Source of the DNA: Rachicladosporium sp. CCFEE 5018
Taxonomy: Eukaryota > Ascomycota > Dothideomycetes > Cladosporiales > Cladosporiaceae
Length of the DNA: 64,000 bases
Assembly: GCA_002077045.2 (NCBI GenBank)
Contig: KZ111142.1
Span: forward strand, 1,419,316 to 1,483,315
Direction of reading: 5' to 3'
The notes beneath the pieces were generated by a model. That model made no database searches and was not told the DNA's origin. It saw nothing but the letters and a program-made list of their open reading frames with translations. Numbering within the stretch: position 1 is the stretch's first letter; every line of letters starts with the position of its first letter. Made by a program: the position numbers and the translations under genes. Shown here in pieces: positions 1-9,700 of this stretch.

Positions 1-1206
1 AAGTACTTCGTCAACATGCTCTGGGACCACCGTCGTCGGCCGCGTATGTTCGCCGGTATCCGCCTGCAGGAATGGAGTGAGAAGGGCGGCTTGACTGGAC
101 CCCGCAAGACGATTTTCCACGGTACTGATCTGGACTTAGTCGAGGGTCCGCATTTGTATAAGAGGAATGGGTATTATTTTCTCCTCACGGCTGAGGGCGG
201 GACGAGCTATCATCACGCCTGCACGCTCGCCAGATCAAAGGGAGATATCTGGGGACCGTACGAAGAGCATCCACAGAAGCATATTGTGACTTCTAAGGAC
301 CATCCGAATGCTCCGTTGCAGCGAGCTGGGCATGGTGATATCGTGGAGACGCCGGAGGGGAAGACTTACTTGGTCCATTTGACTGGTAGACCGACGTCGC
401 AATTTCGAAGGTGCGTGTTGGGTCGCGAGACGGCTATACAGGAAGCATACTGGGGCGAAGACGACTGGCTGTATGTCAAGAATGGGCCTGTGCCGAGTCT
501 GTATGTGGACGTGCCGGGGACATTTGATGAAAAGAATTACTGGGCTGAGCAGCGGTATGACTTTACGAAAGTGGAGGAGCTGCATAAGGACTTCCAGTGG
601 CTTCGCACGCCTGACACGCCGCGGATCTTTGGGCTGAAGCATGGTGCGTTGGAGTTGTATGGCCGGGAGTCGATCGGGAGCTGGTTCGAGCAGAGTCTCG
701 TTGCGAGACGGCAGACGCATTTCTCCTACGATGCCGAGACTATCATAGACTTTAAGCCGGAGGATGAGAGACAGTTCGCGGGCTTGACGGCTTACTATTG
801 CAGATACAACTTCTTCTACCTTGCTGTATCGGCCTCTGCGGAGGGGAGGAGGGAATTGATACTGATGAGCTCGGAGAACTCATATCCCGAGGGAAAGCTT
901 GACAAGGTAGCGCCTGTTGTTGAGATCCCACAGGAAGGTAGAGTGAAGCTGGCGCTGAGTATCAGGGCGAAAAGACTGCAATTCTACTGGGCTATGGAAG
1001 GCGAGGAGAAGTTGAAGGAGTTCGGTCCAGTACTGGATGCCAGTATCGTTTCAGACGAATGCGGCGGGCACCAAGCGGACGGCAGCTTCACTGGCGCATT
1101 CGTAGGCATGGCAGCCTCAGATCTGAATGGCGAGGTGAAAACAGCGAGGTTCGAGTACTTCGTCTACCGACCAGAACACGACGCGCATGACAGGTACGAA
1201 GGCTAG
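1..1206 (+). CDS. GH43 beta-xylosidase, 3' part (second copy, 5' end outside window)
   Basis: This is the C-terminal three quarters of a glycoside hydrolase family 43 protein, 97% identical by eye to the complete gene at 32807-34481. The window cuts it after the first two catalytic-site blocks (NPDPS and FDPS), so only the VEGPH block, which carries the likely catalytic acid Glu, and the C-terminal beta-sandwich (concanavalin-like) domain are present. About a dozen residues differ from the full copy, for example YYF/YYY, KNY/AKY and PVVE/PFVE, and the frame is intact to the TAG at 1204-1206. The reading frame is open from base 1, so the true start lies to the left. It converges on the permease fragment, with stop codons 37 bases apart exactly as in the other copy. 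Confidence 0.9.
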   Translation, partial: KYFVNMLWDHRRRPRMFAGIRLQEWSEKGGLTGPRKTIFHGTDLDLVEGPHLYKRNGYYFLLTAEGGTSYHHACTLARSKGDIWGPYEEHPQKHIVTSKDHPNAPLQRAGHGDIVETPEGKTYLVHLTGRPTSQFRRCVLGRETAIQEAYWGEDDWLYVKNGPVPSLYVDVPGTFDEKNYWAEQRYDFTKVEELHKDFQWLRTPDTPRIFGLKHGALELYGRESIGSWFEQSLVARRQTHFSYDAETIIDFKPEDERQFAGLTAYYCRYNFFYLAVSASAEGRRELILMSSENSYPEGKLDKVAPVVEIPQEGRVKLALSIRAKRLQFYWAMEGEEKLKEFGPVLDASIVSDECGGHQADGSFTGAFVGMAASDLNGEVKTARFEYFVYRPEHDAHDRYEG

Positions 1207-1243
1207 TGGGTTCTGTAGCACACACACATCCTACCAGTCAATC

Positions 1244-2467
1244 TCAGTGCGCCCCATTCGCATAAGCAGCAGCACCACTCTTCTCCTTCTCCATCTCAAG
1301 TTGCTCCAACGCCCCCGGTGTATCAATATCAATCCCCAGCGCCTCCGCCTCAATCTGCCTGATCGGCCCTGTGAACCACTTGTGAGCCCAAAGAAACCAA
1401 CTCCCCATCGCGAAGATCCCCACAATCCCCACAGCCACGCAGCTATAATTCACCGTCTGGCTCGTCACAGGATTCAAGCTCGGCAAGCAGAACACTATCG
1501 TGATGAACCCGATCCAGAGACAAGCTACGGCTGCTATGGGGCGCGAGAGAACGCCTAGGTTGAAGGGTCCCTTAACGAAATTCTTGTGCCAGATTAGGCC
1601 GATCATGATCGGGATGCCATAGGAGATGTAGAGGCCTATTGTTGCTATTGAGGTGGCGGCTGCGAAGGCTACGGAGGAGCCTAGGGAGGGGAGGGCGAGG
1701 AGGAAGGCAAGGAGGACGGCGAGCCAGATTGTGCGGATGGGCGATTTGAACTATGTCGGTGTTATTAGTTGAGAGGTTCGTTGTGTCACACAATGCATCC
1801 CACTTACCCGCTTATCGACATGATGGAAGAAGTGCGGGATTCCGCGATCTCGCGAGAAGGAGAAGAACATGCGGCTGTTGCTCGTGATTGAAAAGAGACC
1901 GCAGTGCCAGACGCAGACGATGATGAGAGTGAAGAGGGCGATGGCGCCGTTCTCGCCAAAGATATCGAGCAAAATCTGAAGCACAGGCTGGAGGTACTCG
2001 CTTCCCACGGTAGCGTCAAAGTCCTGGATCGAGAACAGAAGGCAAAGGATCAAGAAGAAGCCGAACAATGCTGAGACGCCCACAGACATGAGAACGCCAT
2101 ATGGTGCGGAGCGACTGGCGTTGTGGGTCTCTTCGGACAGATGTGCCGATGCGTCGAAGCCGGTAAGCGTGTATTGGCTGAAGAGAATACCGATGCAGGC
2201 CACGTAGCTGCCAGAGTGTGAGCACAAGCGCATACTATGCACGAACCATGACTTACGCAGGAGAAGCCCGCTCGCCCCAACCCGGATCTCCTGTTGCATC
2301 ATTGAAGTGCGCGAACACATCTTTCGCGCTTTGGTGAGTGGGAGCAGCAGCCACGACCGCGACAGCGAAGCTCGCGATCCCGAGACTGTGTAGGACAATC
2401 GAGGTGTTGTTAAGATATCGCAAGTAGCGGACGCCAAATGTATTGACCAGGCCCATGCTGACCAGGA
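1244..2467 (-). CDS. Amino-acid/GABA-type permease, 3' part (second copy, cut by gap)
   Basis: This is the C-terminal portion of an APC-superfamily permease whose complete copy is at 34519-36357. Three exon pieces are present: 2257-2467 (5' side cut by the N gap), 1808-2207 and 1244-1750. They are separated by introns 2208-2256 and 1751-1807, with the same GTAAGT donors and AG acceptors as the complete gene. The ends of the protein and the splice sites are conserved and I see no stop or frameshift, so this copy could belong to a functional gene. The N-terminal third is missing because the contig ends, not because of a visible mutation. Confidence 0.85.
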
Positions 2468-2567
2468 NNNNNNNNNNNNNNNNNNNNNNNNNNNNNNNNN
2501 NNNNNNNNNNNNNNNNNNNNNNNNNNNNNNNNNNNNNNNNNNNNNNNNNNNNNNNNNNNNNNNNNNN
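2468..2567. other. Assembly gap (100 N)
   Basis: Exactly 100 N bases separate contig A, which ends inside a permease exon, from contig B, which starts 88 bases before the SEC6 start codon. The uniform length of all three gaps says the size is nominal. Confidence 0.99.
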
Positions 2568-2655
2568 GGCATGACCGCACAAAGGACCAGTCGCACGCGA
2601 CACCCATAATCCCCGTCCCTCCCCCCATACCCACCCCCCTCCCCTACCACCCACC

Positions 2656-4941
2656 ATGAACGACCCCCACCCCGACATCTCCCGCCTGGCCGAACTCCTC
2701 AAATCCCCCGACGACCTCGACAAACTCCCCTCCCTCCGCGCCGAACTCACCCGCAAGAAAGCAGCCATAGACGGTCAGCTCAAACTTGGTCTGAAGGAGC
2801 AACTGGAGATAACTTCCAATGGCATGTCCAGCATCACTTCAGGCCAGTCGATTGTCGCCCAGATCAAAGAGGAGATGATGAAAATCGACCGGCTTTGCTC
2901 TGAAGCGCAAGGAATGATACGGGACTTCCCTGAAGTGGAGAGATTGGGTATCATGCAGCGCAACTTCGCGGCTGTGGAGGAGATGAAAGATGCGATTGAG
3001 AAGTTTGGACCAGGGCTGGGGGAGCTTGAGGAGTTGCTCAGGGAAGACGACGAGGATCTGGAGGGTCAGCCGAATCTACTCGCCATACACGCCGGACTGA
3101 GTGAGTTGCGGGAGGTGAGGGAGCGGGCTATGGAGCAGACTAAGGGCGTGGAAGGGGAGAGTGGGTTGGAGTTGATTGACAATTTGCCGTTGGAGGGGGA
3201 GACTACGTTGAGGGATTTCTTTGCGAGGTTGGACGATGTGGTGGATTGGTTTGACGAGCATGTCGGCGCGGCGTGTATCAATCTGATACCGCTTGTGCAA
3301 GCGGGGAATAATGGGCTTGTGGTGAGGTTGGCGCTTGTCATCGAGGAGGAGGAGAAGAAGGATCGACAGGCGAAAGCATTGCAGGACGCACAGAGGGAGT
3401 TCCAGGATGTTGCGAGCAGATTCAAGAGCATCAATGTTGGGCAGCGAGAGCTGAGAGGGTACAAGAAGAAGTTCCTACAAGCCATCGAAGCGTCTGCAGC
3501 AGCACAATTCGAACAGGTGCAGCAGGCGTTCCTCGATGACCCGGACAAGCTCGAGAAGGCTTGCCGCTGGTTCTTCAACGATCTCAATACTGTCAAGCTG
3601 GGGATGGTTGACCTAATGCCGAAGAAGTGGAAGATCTTCAAGACGTATATCAAGATCTACCACAAGCTGATGCATGACTTTCTCGTGGCGCAGCTGGACA
3701 ATGCGGAAATCACGCCGGTGCACATGCTTGCTATACTGACCTGGGTTGGCAAGTACCACACAAAGATGGCACGACTAGGCGTGAAAGAGGACGAGCTCCG
3801 GCCACACGTTATCGACTCCCGAGAAAGCGACTTAGTCCGCGACTACCGCACTCTCATCACCAAAGCAGTCCAAGAATGGATGGACCGCATGGCCACCACC
3901 GACCGACAAGAGTTCCTCTCCCGTGCCGACAGCAGCCTCGACCAAAATGGCGACGGCCACCTACACACAAAGTCCCTGGGAGACATGTGGACCATGCTGC
4001 GCGAGCAGCTTGCCGTTGCCCAGTCCTCCAGCCGTCCAGATGTGGTGGAAGGTGTAGTCGAGAGCATGTACATCGCCCTCAAGCAACGCCAGCAAATGTG
4101 GGAACGCCTGGTAGACGACGAAGCGCGGAAATTTGAATCCGGACAGTTGGGTCAAGAAGCCGTGAGCTCGTTCCACGACTGGCTGGTAGCCATCGCAAAC
4201 GATCAGATCACTAACATTGATGACGATCCTGCGACTGGCACGCCCTCCTTCCTCTCACGCTTCAGAGCAGACTTCGAACCCCTCGTCAGTCCCGCCTACG
4301 CCATTAGTTCCACAACCGAGCACGAAAGCCTCTCAAACGCCTACGTCGACCTGTCAACGCACTGCCTCGCGCTCTTCGCCAAGACGATCTTCAACGTCGA
4401 TTTCCGCAGCATTATGCAGGACTTCTTCACGCCGCTGTGGTATAGCAAGGCCTGCATGGCGCAGATCAACAGCACGTTTGAAGACTACTTGAACGACTAT
4501 ACGGCTGTCTTCCATCCTTCGCTCCGGGATATTCTGATTGAGGAGCTGGCAGATGAGCTGCTGGTCCGCTATCTCAGTGCCGTGCATAATAAGAACGCGA
4601 AGTTCCGCCGCGCGGACCCGTATACGTCCAAGATGACGGAGGATGTCAAGGGCGTGTTTGCGTTCTTTGGGCAGTATGGGGATGCGTTTGAGGTTGTGAA
4701 GCAGAAGTGGCGGGCTGTGGAGTTGTTTGAGGGGTTGTTGAGCGCGCCCAAGGGCCAGCCAGTGGTGGAGGCTTATGGGAGGTTGAAGGAGGTTTATTGG
4801 GATGTGCAGATGGCGTGGATTGAAGCTGTGTTGAGGAGTCGGGATGACTTTGAGCGAGCGATGCTTGCTGGCGTGAAGGCAAGAGCGGCGGAAATGAGTG
4901 GGGAGCGGGGGGCGGAGACGGTGATGAGTAAGGTCAGGTAG
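2656..4941 (+). CDS. SEC6: Exocyst complex subunit Sec6
   Basis: A 761-residue intronless protein that I recognise as Sec6 of the exocyst, the octameric tether that docks secretory vesicles at the plasma membrane of growing hyphal tips and septa. The N-terminus (residues 1-100) is the usual coiled-coil stretch with a KK-x-AIDGQLK-like segment. The middle holds the family block NTVKLGMVDLMPKKWKIF, followed by a Leu-rich helical region and the ESDLVRDYRTLITKAVQEWM-like block; the rest is the helical-bundle domain. Length fits the fungal family (about 750-800). The start is taken at the first ATG, in a CCACC-ATG context and matching the usual N-terminus. Only 88 bases of upstream sequence exist before the assembly gap, so its promoter is not in this contig. 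Confidence 0.93.
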   Translation: MNDPHPDISRLAELLKSPDDLDKLPSLRAELTRKKAAIDGQLKLGLKEQLEITSNGMSSITSGQSIVAQIKEEMMKIDRLCSEAQGMIRDFPEVERLGIMQRNFAAVEEMKDAIEKFGPGLGELEELLREDDEDLEGQPNLLAIHAGLSELREVRERAMEQTKGVEGESGLELIDNLPLEGETTLRDFFARLDDVVDWFDEHVGAACINLIPLVQAGNNGLVVRLALVIEEEEKKDRQAKALQDAQREFQDVASRFKSINVGQRELRGYKKKFLQAIEASAAAQFEQVQQAFLDDPDKLEKACRWFFNDLNTVKLGMVDLMPKKWKIFKTYIKIYHKLMHDFLVAQLDNAEITPVHMLAILTWVGKYHTKMARLGVKEDELRPHVIDSRESDLVRDYRTLITKAVQEWMDRMATTDRQEFLSRADSSLDQNGDGHLHTKSLGDMWTMLREQLAVAQSSSRPDVVEGVVESMYIALKQRQQMWERLVDDEARKFESGQLGQEAVSSFHDWLVAIANDQITNIDDDPATGTPSFLSRFRADFEPLVSPAYAISSTTEHESLSNAYVDLSTHCLALFAKTIFNVDFRSIMQDFFTPLWYSKACMAQINSTFEDYLNDYTAVFHPSLRDILIEELADELLVRYLSAVHNKNAKFRRADPYTSKMTEDVKGVFAFFGQYGDAFEVVKQKWRAVELFEGLLSAPKGQPVVEAYGRLKEVYWDVQMAWIEAVLRSRDDFERAMLAGVKARAAEMSGERGAETVMSKVR

Positions 4942-5243
4942 TGACTGGGAGGATGGAGAGAAGCGTCTGGGTTAGCGAGGCGTTATGGAGTCCTCGGAAT
5001 GAAAGTGCTGCCTGTTGCCCGCATTAGTTAGTTTCTCGAATCACACATCGACTATGATTCTCACACAAGTAATGCCATCGCATCGAATCTCACTGTCGTT
5101 GAGTCTGCGAGGTATTAGTCACGTGACAAATCTGTTCTCGGCAACTTCCGACCCTTCCCGATTCCGAGCTTTGTCCATTGGCACCTCAAACTGCAGTGAA
5201 GCTATCTCAACATCAGCACTTCCCATCTCATTCAACACCCACA
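4942..5243. other. Intergenic, SEC6 to ATP5
   Basis: About 300 bases holding the SEC6 terminator region and the ATP5 promoter. A CACGTGAC-type element (TCACGTGAC at 5118-5126) lies about 120 bases before the ATP5 start. No other feature seen. Confidence 0.5.
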
Positions 5244-6067
5244 ATGCTCGCCAGTCGTGTCGCCGCCCGAAGCGCCCGCGTGGCAGTGCCGCGCCTTGCG
5301 CAGACTCCTCTTTGCGTGCGAGGCTTTGCCGATGCGAAAGCCGGAGCAGATACGAAGCCTCCTATCGCGCTGTTCGGACTCGATGGCACCTACGCAAGCG
5401 CGCTGGTACGTAAATACTGTGGATGGAAGGTCGGACAGGACACGGAAGGGAGTGGGAGAAGCTAACGAGATCCGTGCACAGTACACCGCAGCCGCCAAAT
5501 CCTCCGCCCTGGACCCCGTCTCCAAAGCTATGGACAGCCTAGCCGCGACTTTCAAACGCGACCCGAAGCTCCATTCTATCCTCACGGCGCCCACGCTCTC
5601 CGTCTCCGACAAGAAGCAGATCGTCGCTGAGCTGCACAAGTCCACCGGCGTGACTGACAAGTCCAAGACGCTGGACAACTTCCTGGACACGCTGGCTGAG
5701 AACAACAGACTCAATGTCCTCGATGGTGTGGCGGAGAAGTTCGGCTTGTTGATGAGTGCTAGTCGTGGGGAGGTGGAGTTGACGATTACGAGCGCGGCGC
5801 CGCTGGATCAGAAGGTTGTGAGGCAGTTGGAGGCCGCGATTAGTAAGAGTCAATATGTTGGGCAGGGGAAGAAGTTGAAGGTTGTGCCGAAGGTATGATC
5901 TTGAATTTGTGCACTAAGTGGAATAGATGCCGTTGCTAACTCAGGTGGTACAGGTCAACCCGGAGATCAAGGGTGGTTTGGTGGTGGAGATTGGCGACCG
6001 CACGATTGACCTTTCGGTTTCGTCGAAGATCGCAAAGATGAACAAGCTGTTGCAGGATACGCTATAG
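5244..6067 (+). CDS. ATP5: Mitochondrial ATP synthase subunit 5 (OSCP)
   Basis: A 228-residue protein in three exons (5244-5405, 5482-5892, 5954-6067) with introns 5406-5481 and 5893-5953. It is the oligomycin-sensitivity-conferring protein (bacterial delta homologue) that links the F1 head to the peripheral stalk of ATP synthase. The first 30 residues are Arg/Ala/Ser rich with no acids until the RGFAD processing-site-like stretch, a typical matrix-targeting presequence. After it come the family's PPIALFGLDGTYA block, the helical N-domain, and the C-terminal EIKGGLVVEIGDRTIDLS block. All exons are in phase 0. The second intron has two possible acceptors 9 nt apart (after 5944 or after 5953), which would add or omit three residues (VVQ); the shorter form fits the family better. 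A branch-like GCTAAC sits in both introns. Confidence 0.93.
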
Positions 6068-6774
6068 ATGGGGACCGGACGAAAGGAGGAGTTGCTCACT
6101 GCGCAACGAGATCTCAACCCTGTCGGAGATGCTCCAATGCATGACAACATCACCTCATGCATGTGTATACTAGTACCTACCTCGACTGTTCCGAGAGCCT
6201 TCTGCTTGTTTCAGCTAACCTTGCCACGTCTACTGCATCATGTCCTGCCCACACTCGCAACCCTCTGCCGTATAACCTTTCCATATCACTGTCTTCGTCC
6301 GGTCCAGTCCCGTCTTGGCATCTTCGTCTTGGCATATTCGCCGCGAGCTCGCAGCCGTCTTCACTCTCGAGGAGATTGGCGAGATGACTTTACGCACGCG
6401 ACGCGAAGAGCCATGGCGAGCTAGCTTGCGCCGCATCATCACAGGTAAGTATATGTCTTTGTACAAGCCCCCAATTGCTACGCCACGATGGTTTCTTCCC
6501 CTCTCATGCATCGATCCTCCCGATGTTGTGGCGCGAACTTTGTCACTCCTTCACCGCGTCTTCAACGAGACAGCGCGTTATGAGTCAAAATGTGATCTGC
6601 AAGGCTTCCAATCTTTCCTGTCAGCGCCATTCGAGGCCTCTCGTTGAGTCACGAAAACCATCTAATGTGCTTGCGCACGATATAAAGCGCAGCGAGAGGC
6701 CACTTCAGAAATTTACGAGGCGTTCGCTGGCTCTTGCGAGCCACCTATCACCAACAGACACTCCCACCGCTATC
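6068..6774. other. Intergenic / 5' leader of the 1636-residue gene
   Basis: Holds the ATP5 3' region and the promoter of the next gene. A GTAAGT donor-like site at 6445-6450 might begin a 5'-UTR intron, but I could not pair it with a convincing acceptor. The frame of the downstream gene stays open back to about 6475, so a longer N-terminus is formally possible. Confidence 0.4.
6681..6687 (+). promoter_or_regulatory. TATA-box-like element
   Basis: TATAAAG lies 94 bases before the ATG at 6775. That is suitable spacing for a core promoter and supports choosing 6775 instead of the upstream in-frame ATG at 6475, which would lie before it. Confidence 0.45.
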
Positions 6775-9700
6775 ATGGCTACACGATACAGGTATCAAAG
6801 GCTCAATGTTCGACGAATGTGCAACGTCGAGCCAGCTGAGCTGGCGAGCTACCTACGAAAGCACATGGTCGAAGCTCCTGATACCGAGATCATATCGAGC
6901 AATCTCCTCCAATCTGTCGCCATTGAAGCCATTCCACCCCGCGTCTACAAAGTCTGGCTGTCGGTATGTCCGGACGCGAGTGCCATCGCGGCAGGGCTAC
7001 GGCAGATGCACTCTGTGTTTTGTCGTGTAGGCGCCATCAAAGAGTTTCGACGTCGGTTCCGGACTGGGCAAGTCAGCGAAGTATGGCAGACTCTGGGCGG
7101 AGCTACTGGAATTGTGGAGATGATGTCCAAGTGGAGTGTGAATGAAGTAAAGGCGTTTTGTCAGGCTGTGCATCGCAGTGGCACGGCTCTCGTAGGCCGG
7201 CAGGAGAGACAGCTACTTGTAGACGAGCTCGTCGGTGTCCTGCTCCCGGATGGAGATGAGCCTTCTGAAGTGAAGAACCCAGACCAAAGACCACTGGAAG
7301 CCGACTACGCTCGGATGGTCTCCGCCTGCACATCCGCTTTCATACAGCGCTGGAAGGACCAGGGTAGACAGCCAGCTCCTCAGGTCAAAAGTCTTATCCA
7401 AAGTCAATCTATGTTGTGCACGCAGTGGTGCTTGGATCTGGTCCGTGACGGCAATCCCGATCTTGAGGACTACTTGCCACTGCTCGAGAGCGCAATGCCG
7501 CAACCCTCCCAAGCTAATCCCACCATCACGGAGAGCATGTCGTTCGCAATCGAAGTGCTCGAACTCATGCTTGACAATGGCCGCTTTCCAATCAAGGAGA
7601 ACGTCCTGTGCACACTCGTCGAGAACACAGTAAAGCGACTTGCTCGACGGAAGCCCCTAGATGCAGCCGACCCGCAAGGCCTGGTCAACACAGCTTCCAG
7701 GCGGCACAGAGCTTCAAACGCTATCACAGCACGGGCTCTTCAGGTGATGAGTCGAGCTTTGCAACAGCAAGCGGCGAAGACAGCAGCTCTCACGATCAGA
7801 TACTCCGGGTATATTTCCAACCTCGCCGTCCTGTACACTCGAGAGGGGCTAGATGCGACGTCCGATCTGACCACGTTGTTGCGAGTAGCAAAACTTGCAT
7901 CACACGAAGGGACGCAGTGGTTGGCTGAATCATTACGTGAAACGACGCCAGATAAACGGTACGATCTACTCAAGTGGCTACTCGTGAACGTGCCGAACTA
8001 TAAGCTCGATCTTGGCCAGCGCAAAGCTGCACCCAGTACAGTGCCTGAGTTTCACCCGATGTTATTCGAGGTACTGCCACCCACCGATGCAATCGATTTG
8101 CTCGACACTCTGTTACGACTCGGCTTGGACATGAGAATTCCAGGCCCAATGCGTGCCTCAGAGGACGCTAATGCGATCAACGCGAATCTCTTGAGGCTCT
8201 CGATCGGGGTTAACGCATCAACTGATCTCAATGCCGCCCTCAAGCATATCTCGCGCTGCCGAGAGAAGGCCCAGACAAGTCGAGATGCGGCTGTTCGGGC
8301 TTTTTGGGTGGAAGCCGCATTTCGGTTCGCCGCATTATCACGCTCACTTGACACGCTGAATGACACACTGCTGTGGGCTCGGAGGTACAACTCAGACTCC
8401 CTGACTATTAAGACTGCCTATGGGAGCGACGTGATGGCTAGTAAACACATGGTCGAATATCTTGCCGGAATGCAGTATCGCGCAGAAGGGATTGTCGTGC
8501 GCACCGACCTGAAACAGCGTCTGAAGCAGGCGAACAGGACTCTTTTGTTCATTCTCGAAACGGCAGTCATGTGTCAGAAAGATCCTGCATTCCAGGCCCA
8601 CGCGTGGCAACGCTCTCTCCGAAGCATGCTCTGCAATGTTATCGAGTCTCGAATACGGAAGACGAACTTCCTCGTACGCCGGAGCAGCTGGACGAACGAT
8701 GATGTCTTCCAATGTGTATGGCAAGACACTCTTGAGACCCTCATCAAAGCCGAGCAAATCTGCTTGGCGGAGGAGAATGTGGTTCTAAGCATGCGCGATC
8801 TTGATGGTCTGACCTACCCGGTGCGTGTCGAGGGTATTGCCGCCAAGGCAGCGTCGCTGCGCTTCCTAGACGAGCTCGCAATCAGGCGAGACAGCCTCTA
8901 TCGCACTCATCGCATCAGACTAAACGCCTCTGTGATCGAGCTCCGGGATCCGTGGCCACGCGGCCTTCCCAATCAGTGCTTGCAAGAGTTCATATACGAC
9001 GGTGAGATACTGGATCATGACACACCGTATCTCAGCACACGACTGCACAGTGTGGTCTTCCCGGATGCAAAGCTGGCACAAGAGCCTTTGCCCCAGGACG
9101 AAGATACTCGCTTCGCTATCGGACACTATGTTGAGAATTACAAGCACGCTTTGTACTACTATGTGCACCGAGCTCCTTCGTTGAAAGACACTCGAATCTC
9201 GGAAACGTGGAACCACGCTCTATCACACCTGAGTGATCGCATGACACCTTTGGAAGCCAGACTGTATTGGAGAGCGGTGTTCCATGATTCACAGATTGAG
9301 ATCCATAATGACTGGGTCGAGCTCCCACGTCCCGTGTTGCCTCGAATCCCGGATACTGACGGTGAGAATGTGAGTGAGTGGGATCCGTTACGCGAGCCGC
9401 AGCAGCCAGAGTTGCAACAGCGTATGCTCCCGGCCATTAACCTGGATTCTATGACGGGACAATTCTCAAGCTCGGCCAGTCTCCACGACAGCGGTAAAAA
9501 GGTGGCCTTCGTGGTACCAGAGGAGAAGGTCCCGGCATATCAGGCAGGCTCTTTCTGGGATGTGTATAAGGACAGCCACCTTCCCAGGTCTGCCGAGGAG
9601 GCTTTCATTGCTACTGGGCTCTTGTACATCGACAGTCGTGTGAAGTCGGACACAAGTCTCCTGAGCAAGCCCTTCCCAAGTGGTCATACTCAGAGGTATC

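Larger units (their letters stand above)
1..2467. other. Contig A: diverged copy of 33276-35742
   Basis: The 2467 bases before the first gap align without any length change to 33276-35742, so base n here corresponds to n+33275. By eye the copies differ at about 5% of sites. The density is highest at the left end (8 differences in the first 75 bases) and most changes are at third codon positions. Both the GH43 and the permease exons stay open. This fits an allelic or homeologous contig placed at a second position; a genuine dispersed duplication cannot be excluded from this window alone. Confidence 0.85.

Noticed and set aside
6475..6774. Extension of the 1636-aa protein by 100 N-terminal residues
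   Set aside because: A TATA-like element at 6681 lies inside that extension and the ATG at 6775 has a better context; the extra residues have no protein-like pattern.
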